64,000 bases of DNA from Laguncularia racemosa (Eukaryota; Streptophyta; Magnoliopsida; Myrtales; Combretaceae): contig JBBMOL010000377.1 of the NCBI GenBank assembly GCA_037954665.1, positions 310,001 to 374,000 of the forward strand. The letters run 5' to 3'. This document shows positions 58,383-64,000 of the stretch, piece after piece. Under the pieces are notes generated by a model, which made no database searches, was not told where the DNA came from, and saw nothing but the letters and a program-made list of their open reading frames with translations. Both the position numbers and the translations under genes were made by a program. Each line of letters opens with the position of its first letter. The stretch's first letter is position 1.

Positions 58383-59399
58383 TGATATGCCTAAAAACCA
58401 GGATTTATCACATGCAAATGAATCAAAGAAACAACTTCAATTCATAAGATCAAACCGGTTCAACAAGCTAGGAAATTGCGTGAATCCATGGTGAGAATGC
58501 AATAACTTTCGAATGCTCAATTGTTGCAATTACAATTTCACAAAGATAATTTCTTCAATATACAATAATCACAAATGAATTCCACATGAAAATACACCAA
58601 GATGAACAAGAACCAATTTCGAAAACCTCCCTTCCCACAAGATCCAATTCACGGTTTAAAATGACAAACAATTGTTGATGGTGAATCACAAGTATGATAA
58701 TTACTCAAAATAAACACACTACTTTGAATTGATACCAATTCAAATCTGACCAAGAAATCTTCTAATCCAACCTTAGATATTACACACAAGAGAAGAAAAG
58801 AACACACAACAATTAGAAATTGATATGACTCACAATTTCAATTGTTGCACTCGCCACAAACTCAACTCTTGGGATTGAAATTGATAGGGGGAAATTGAAC
58901 TAAGGAAACCCTAAGCTCTCTCATGAAAATGTGATGTTCTAATCTGAAAAAAATGGCCTCCTCAAACCCTACTTTAAGCAAGTATTTATACTTGCTCCCT
59001 TTAGGGTTGAAAAATGTGTAAAATTAGAACTATGCCACTTTTAAGGTGGTCTGTCCTAAATGGAAATTACAATAAAAAATGAAAGTGTCCTAAAAGAAAA
59101 TAAAACATAAAATAGTCCATAGAATAATTACAAAGTACAAAATATCATAAATCTTCATGAGCTAATGCTTCGAAATGGAAACAATCGCAACAGGTCTTTG
59201 ATTGTAAATCTGAAAATGTCCCGTGGCCATCAACTAGTGTAGGACATATTGGCATCCCATGGAGAATTATTATTGTACTTGTAAGATTATTTCTCAAATA
59301 TTTATTAGATAAAAAGATATCAAGTAAAATATAGACGATTTAGATCATCAGCCAAATCTAGTTTTAAACGTATAGTAAGTGCCGGAAAATTTCCCATCA
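58383..59399 (-). repeat. Element S 5' LTR (L16), type II U3
   Basis: On + TGATATGCCTAAAAACC to AATTTCCCATCA. Perfect promoter repeat 58978-58995. Confidence 0.93.
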
Positions 59400-59404
59400 A
59401 AGAA

Positions 59405-59962
59405 GGTGTAGATCCCTATTACACTAGGATAATGTGGGAGAAAGATAGATGATGGGGTCAGAATTAGTACAAAAATCAGTAGACAAGGTGAAACTAATTA
59501 GGCAAAGAATACAAATGGCTTAATCTTGACAAAAGAGCTATGTAGACAAAAGAAGATGCCCTTTGGAATTTCAAGTGGGAGATAAGGTATTATTAAGGAT
59601 TTCTCCAACAAAAGGAGTGATCATATTCGGATTGAGAGGAAAGCTAAACCTAAGGTATATAGGCCCATTTGAGATCTTAAAAAGAATAGGCACAGTGGCT
59701 TATAGGTTAGCTTTTCCAGTGAATTTGGGTGGAGTACATGATGTATTATATGTATCCATGCTAAGGAAATATATACTTGACCCGGATCAGATAGTGGCTT
59801 TAGAACTATTAAATGTGCAGCTAAATCTGATGTCTTTAGAAAAACTTATCAGAATTCTAGACACTAAAAAATGGGTACTAAGACAAAAAACAATCCCTTA
59901 TGTTAAAGTGCAATGGCTAAACCAAACAGAAAGGGAATTGGTGTAGGAAGTGGAAGCAAAAA
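59405..59962 (+). pseudogene. Element T integrase C-terminus and chromodomain remnant
   Basis: Continues T after S. Contains SYVDKRR-PLEFQVGDKVLLRISP, LRYIGPFEILKRIG (GPF/Y module), VHDVLYVSMLRKY, and a chromodomain-like RILDTKKWVLRQKTIPYVKVQW segment. Open 59563-59946, TAG at 59944-59946, then EVEAKM up to an LTR start. GPF/Y plus chromodomain support the Tekay/Del assignment. Confidence 0.88.
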
Positions 59963-60979
59963 TGATGGGAATCTTTCCGACGACCTAGATGGATATGGAA
60001 CTTGATTTGGATGATGATCCAAATCACTCATAATTACTCTTGGTTTCCTTATATAATAAATATTTGAATGATAATCGTACAGGTATAATGATATTTCTTC
60101 ACAGGATGCCAAATGAATCTCATTGTTGATCAGTTAGGGACATCATTAAATTCTTACCCAATGGCCCGTTGTGATCAACATCGCCTCGATACATTGGCTC
60201 TTTGAGGATTTTTATTATATTGTACTTGTAATTATTTTCTTTGGACTATTTATGTTGTAAGCTTTTGGGACACTTTTTCATTGATTGTAATTGTTGCTCT
60301 TAGAACCAGCCACCCTAAAGTGGCATAGTTGTAGTTTTGTGGACATTTCAACCCTAAAGGGTGCAAGTATAAATACTTGCTTAAGTAGGGCTTTGGGGGA
60401 GCTTTTGAAATTTGCAGCAAACACATTTTCATGTGAGGGTTAGGGTTCATCCTAAATCCATTAGCTCTTATCAATTTCAATCCAAAAATTGGAATTGTAG
60501 CGAGTTGCAACAAAAGAGAATTATGAGTAATATCAATTCCTTTTCATTGTGTTTCCTTTTCATCACTAGTGAGTCATATCTAGGGTTGATTAGGTTGGTT
60601 CTTGATCTGATTTTGGTGTCACTTGTGATCCAAAATCCTTTCTTGTATTGTTTTCCAATTGATTGGTTTTATCTCTTAATATTGCCTTTCAATTTACTTC
60701 ATATTGTTTACGTGGAATTCCTTAGAGTTAAGGAGGATTTTTACAATTTATGTGTTGATGTTTGATTGGGATTTTATTGGAAATTGAGTTGAATTCATGA
60801 TTCATTTGATCAATATCATCCTTATGGTTTTTAATCAACATTGTTCTTATTAATTGAATCACCTTAGAAGTTTAGGGTTCATGTCATTTTGCTCCAATTT
60901 AAACCGGTTTGATCTTGTCACTTAAGAGTTGTTTAATTGGTTCATTTACATGTGCTTAAACCCCATTTTAAGCAAATCA
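59963..60979 (+). repeat. Family A LTR L17, type II U3
   Basis: TGATGGGAATCTTTCC to AAGCAAATCA. Perfect promoter repeat 60363-60380. The U3 start matches solo L11 and S, not the TGATAGGAATC type; the last two thirds match all family A LTRs. Confidence 0.87.
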
Positions 60980-60984
60980 TCTTT

Positions 60985-60996
60985 TGGCATCAAAGC
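60985..60996 (+). other. Element U primer-binding site
   Basis: TGGCATCAAAGC, two changes from the tRNA-iMet site, 5 bp after the LTR end. Confidence 0.75.
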
Positions 60997-61984
60997 TTGT
61001 GGTTTAAGAGAAGGGATTTTGCAATTTAGAATTAGAAAATTAGGGGATTGTTGAGTAGCACATTGATCCAAATTTGTTAACGTGAAGCTTAATCTTTTTC
61101 AATTGTGTTGTTGAAATGTTATCTTGTTGATTAGTGGTTGTACACTTGGAGACTTGAACACTCTTGGCTTCCTTTGATTTTTGGGCATGAATGTGTAGTG
61201 TATTGGAAGTGGATCGTGAAGAAGTGTTGATCCTTTGTGATCAATTGGAGAAGTGTGATTTGTGTTGTGTGTTTTCGGAAGTGAGGAGTAGCAAGTTGTA
61301 ATTTTCATATTTGAATTTCAGAATTGAAGTGTGAGTTAAGGAGGCAATTTGAATTTCAAAACACACATTAAGTGATTGATTAATTGTGTGTTCATTTGAA
61401 ATTTAAAATAGCTCTTACCATTTGTTGAAGTTGCAATTTGATATTTATGTGGAAGTGGGGAAAGAGCACCATGGTTTGAAGTAGTGTGTGTGTAGAGTTG
61501 TGTTTTGGTAAATTAAGTGTAGGGTGTGTGCGTTTGGCATTGGTTGTTATGTGTGTTATATAGATAGTTGTTGTTGGTGGTGTGAACATAGTAGGACCGT
61601 GAGTAAAAGAGGAGTTGTATGGCGGTGAATTGTGTCTTGTGTATGTGTTTAATTGCTGCCTATTGTGTGCAATTAATTAGTGTGAAGCCAAGACAAGAAA
61701 AGGAAAGTTTAGTAGTAGAATTTGAATTTAAATAAGTAATTAAAGTGTGAAAGTAATTGAACCCATTACTTAAACACTTGTAGTTAAATTTAATTCTATC
61801 TACTTGAAAGTAGTTGTGTGTACTTCATTTATTTTGCTTTACTTAAAGTACTAAGAATTATTTCCTTGTGCTTTAAAGTTCTTGCAACATGGGCTTATTA
61901 CATTATTATGGTTGTTAAACGTGTGGGTTGGTATTGCTGAAGGAGTGTGTTGTAATTTGTGGAAAGCTTCACCAAATCACAAAC
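60997..61984 (+). other. Element U leader, non-coding
   Basis: T/G-rich leader matching S (inverted), X2 and X3 leaders. No gene recognised. Confidence 0.6.
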
Positions 61985-62868
61985 ATGTCTAATGATAGTG
62001 TGAATGAGGGAATTAGTAATGAGGCCAATAGCCAGGTTGGTGGAGGTCAGGGTCATAACATTGCAAGTAGGAGGACTTTAGAAGAACAGCTCTAGGATCT
62101 TACTACCATTGTTGCTACTTTGGTAACCAGGATTGACAGGATGACATTACCACAACCACCAGTGGTAAATCCTCAAGCACCACCTCGGGTAACTCTATAG
62201 AACCTCTAGAGAGAAGGAGTAGTGGGAGGAGGAAATTTGGGTAGAAGGATGGAAGGAGATCATCACCCCTTCAAGGAAGAAAGGAACGACAACTTTGGGG
62301 CTAATCCTTATCCAAACAAGGATTTCAGGCCATTTAGGGGATTGGAATATGTGAAGCTACAGATGCCTTCTTTTGATGGTAGGGGTTCAGTTGATGATTA
62401 TTTGGACTCGGAGGATAAAGTTGAGGGTCTCTTTAGATGCTATGAGATCGATGATAATACTTGAGTCCGACTGGCTGCTCTTAAGTTCATAGGGTATGTT
62501 GGCTTATGGTGGAAAAATCTGATTATCAGCAAACATAGGGATGGGAAGGCTGAGATATAGACTTAGAGGGATATGAAGAGGGTGTTGAGGAAAAGATTTA
62601 TTCCAGAGAACTACAAGCAAGAACTATTCATGCATCTTTAAACATTGAAGGAAGGAGGCAAGACAATTGATGATTATATGTAGGAGTTTGAAACCCTCAT
62701 GATTAGATGTAAGTTAACTGAGCCTCCAGAATAAACCCTAGCACGTTTTGTCTTAGGGCTAAAATATAAGGTAGCGTGTGTTGTTGAGCTGCAGAGATAC
62801 AGTACACTTGATGAGGCTATGCAATTAGCCTTAAAAGTGGAGAGGCAGAGGCGATTCAATTTATTCAG
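61985..62868 (+). pseudogene. Element U Gag, truncated
   Basis: ATG 61985 (MSNDSVNEGISNEANSQ). Gag core as in S: RRTLEEQL, RIDRMTLPQPP, FGANPYPNKDFRPFRG (within the open stretch 62222-62464), DYLDSEDKVEGLF, MKRVLRKRFIPENYK, GGKTIDDYM, FVLGLKYKVACVVELQRY, LALKVERQ. It stops being Gag at 62868, before the zinc knuckle, where the LTR begins. About eight in-frame stops, all TAG/TAA/TGA by single changes; no clear frameshift. Confidence 0.85.
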
Positions 62869-63895
62869 TGATAGGAATAAAAATCCGACAAGACCTATCA
62901 TTAGGGCAAGAACTAAAGGATTTCAAATCTTGGCGATGAGGGCCCATTTTGAGCAGATTGACCCTAGAATTATTTATATATTAACCTCTTTTCTATTATT
63001 CTTGTATTGTGTTTTCCAACAGGCACACTTATCATATTTTATAGGGCAATGGACAAACTCCCTCAAACTCAGCTTGTAGGTTATCTATGGACCGACCTGA
63101 ACCGGCGATGAGCTGGGCCGATGGATCCTATAGAAGACCAGCATCTTGAAGACCAATTTCTTTTATATATTTTTCATTTTATGAACTATTTTGGTTTTGG
63201 GACACTTTTATCTCTTTGTAATTTTCATTTAGGACTAGCCACCTTAAAAGTGGCAAACTTGTAATTTTGATCACTTCCTAACCCTAGGAGTAGCAAGTAT
63301 AAATACTTGCTTAAGAGAGGGTTTGAGGAGGCTAATTTTTACAGATTTAAGAGCACATTTCACGTGTGAATTAGGGTTCTTTCCTTAGTTCCAAACTCTT
63401 ATCAATTTCAACCCATGAATTGGAATTGTGGCGAGTGCAACGAAGGCAAATTGTGAGTCATATCAATTCAATTTTGTTGTATGTTCATTTCTTCTGTAGT
63501 GAGTCATATCTAGGGTAGATTTGGATCTTTCTTGGATCTAATTGTGATTCTATTTTCGTAAACATCAATCTTGTAAGATTGATTGTTTCATTGAGTACTT
63601 GGATTTCATACTTCCTTGTTATTGTTGGCGTGAACTAGTGATTGAAAGGGAAAGTGGATTTCATTGGTTTATTGCTTCCTTTTGATCTGATTTTACGTGA
63701 ACTTCATCTTCTCTTGTGGTTATTTGGCTAATTCTATCATTAGAGATTACAATTGAATCATTTGAACAACAATTTCCATCAAATCTTCAAAGGAGTCGCA
63801 AGAATTGCTTACTAGGTGGACCGATTTTGTGATTGATTTGAGATTGTTTTCTTGAGTCTTTTTTATTGTGCTTCCAACTGGGTTTAGGCACATCA
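62869..63895 (+). repeat. Family A LTR L18, type I U3
   Basis: TGATAGGAATAAAAATCC to GGCACATCA. Perfect promoter repeat 63293-63310. Encodes PIIRARTKGFQ at its start although pol is absent upstream. Confidence 0.87.
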
Positions 63896-64000
63896 TCTTT
63901 TTGGTATCAGAGCACATGTTAAGAGAAGGGATTGATTGTATTTGATTTCGTGAAAATTCATTTCAATTAGGGTTGATCATTTGGAACCGCAAATTGTGTT
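63896..64000 (+). other. Primer site and leader start of a further family A unit (cut by window)
   Basis: A perfect TGGTATCAGAGC at 63902-63913 follows L18 by 6 bp. The leader after it (TTAAGAGAAGGGATT) matches 61003-61018. Either a next tandem unit begins here, or L18 is the long LTR form with its true end beyond the window. Confidence 0.65.

Larger units (their letters stand above)
54505..59399 (-). mobile_element. Element S: inverted family A gag-protease element without pol
   Basis: LTRs 54505-55523 and 58383-59399 (1019 and 1017 bp, closely similar by eye), primer site, leader, gag, protease, then directly the LR-A-I-L-S-K-A-R-G-D-D tail. No RT, RNase H or integrase. TSD AAGAA (54500-54504, 59400-59404) is perfect and interrupts T's integrase. 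Non-autonomous, recently moved relative to its neighbours. Confidence 0.93.
52322..59962 (+). mobile_element. Element T: Tekay/Del-like chromovirus pol, outermost host, split by S
   Basis: RT to integrase core 52326-54504 and integrase C-terminus 59405-59962, in one frame once S and one AAGAA copy are removed. Gag, protease and both LTRs are outside the window. The left border is the C insertion; the right border is an LTR that probably belongs to U. If so, everything from position 1 to 64000 sits inside this copy. Confidence 0.8.
59963..63895 (+). mobile_element. Element U: gag-only family A element in tandem with a further unit
   Basis: LTR 59963-60979 (type II U3), primer site, leader, gag 61985-62868, LTR 62869-63895 (type I U3). 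No protease or pol. The two LTRs differ in U3 type, and the second LTR is followed by its own primer site and the start of another leader. It therefore reads as a recombined tandem and not one simple insertion. It probably inserted into T's chromodomain end; if so AAAAA should flank it beyond the right edge. Confidence 0.78.

Noticed and set aside
59963..60979. LTR L17 as the 3' LTR of Tekay-like T
   Set aside because: Its body matches LTRs of the CRM-like family A, and a family A gag follows it. Insertion of U into T's chromodomain end is simpler, though the test lies outside the window.
1..64000. Host cellular genes between elements
   Set aside because: Every stretch could be assigned to an LTR, leader or Gag-Pol remnant; no non-transposon protein motif was recognised.

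Overview
This window is plant nuclear DNA (probably dicot; the species cannot be named from it) made entirely of decayed, nested LTR retrotransposons. I see no cellular gene, no rRNA or tRNA gene, no CRISPR array and nothing bacterial. Diagnostic features are primer-binding sites matching plant initiator tRNA-Met and tRNA-Asp, Ty3/gypsy Gag, protease, RT, RNase H and integrase fragments, 5-bp target-site duplications (TSDs), and LTRs with TG...CA ends and TATA boxes.

Most of the sequence belongs to one Ty3/gypsy family, here 'family A'. Eighteen of its LTRs are present, eleven on + and seven on -, each marked by a near-palindromic core promoter, GCAAGTATAAATACTTGC. Family A looks CRM-like: its pol reading frame runs into the 3' LTR and ends in an R-A-R-A-K type motif. 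The other residents are: a fairly well preserved CRM/Reina-like element Q (30470-37327, -); an Athila-like gag-pro element B1 with no RT or integrase (17263-23776, +); three solo LTRs of Athila-like type (2141-3796, 39175-40520, 43282-44832); a solo family A LTR (44901-46090); and a Tekay/Del-like chromovirus pol T (52322-54504, resuming 59405-59962).

The nesting can be read from TSDs and resuming reading frames. T (outermost) carries C; C carries D (26787-51086, TSD TGGAG); D carries N (27821-48338, AATAC/AGTAC); N carries P (28590-42796, CTAGG) and two solo LTRs; P carries Q (30470-37327, CATGG) and one solo LTR. T separately carries S (54505-59399, AAGAA) and probably the U tandem (59963 to the right edge). 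Left of C's RT gene is a tandem chain of family A units sharing LTRs: X1 (1-5340), X2 (4139-8518) and A (7283-24529). A is itself broken by X3 (11288-15849) and B1 (TSD GATGT). The left half of T, the left half of C, and T's 3' end should lie outside the window.

Family A copies are modular in what they have lost. A and P carry protease-RT-RNase H-integrase but no gag. X1, X2, X3, N and D keep only the protease and the extreme C-terminus of pol, joined in frame. S has gag-protease and no pol, and U has gag only. Because each type has LTRs and several have TSDs, the defective forms appear to have moved, presumably with proteins supplied in trans. This set of complementary partial elements sharing one promoter/primer module is the most interesting feature of the window. 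All coding regions now carry stops or frameshifts, so nothing here is autonomous as it stands.
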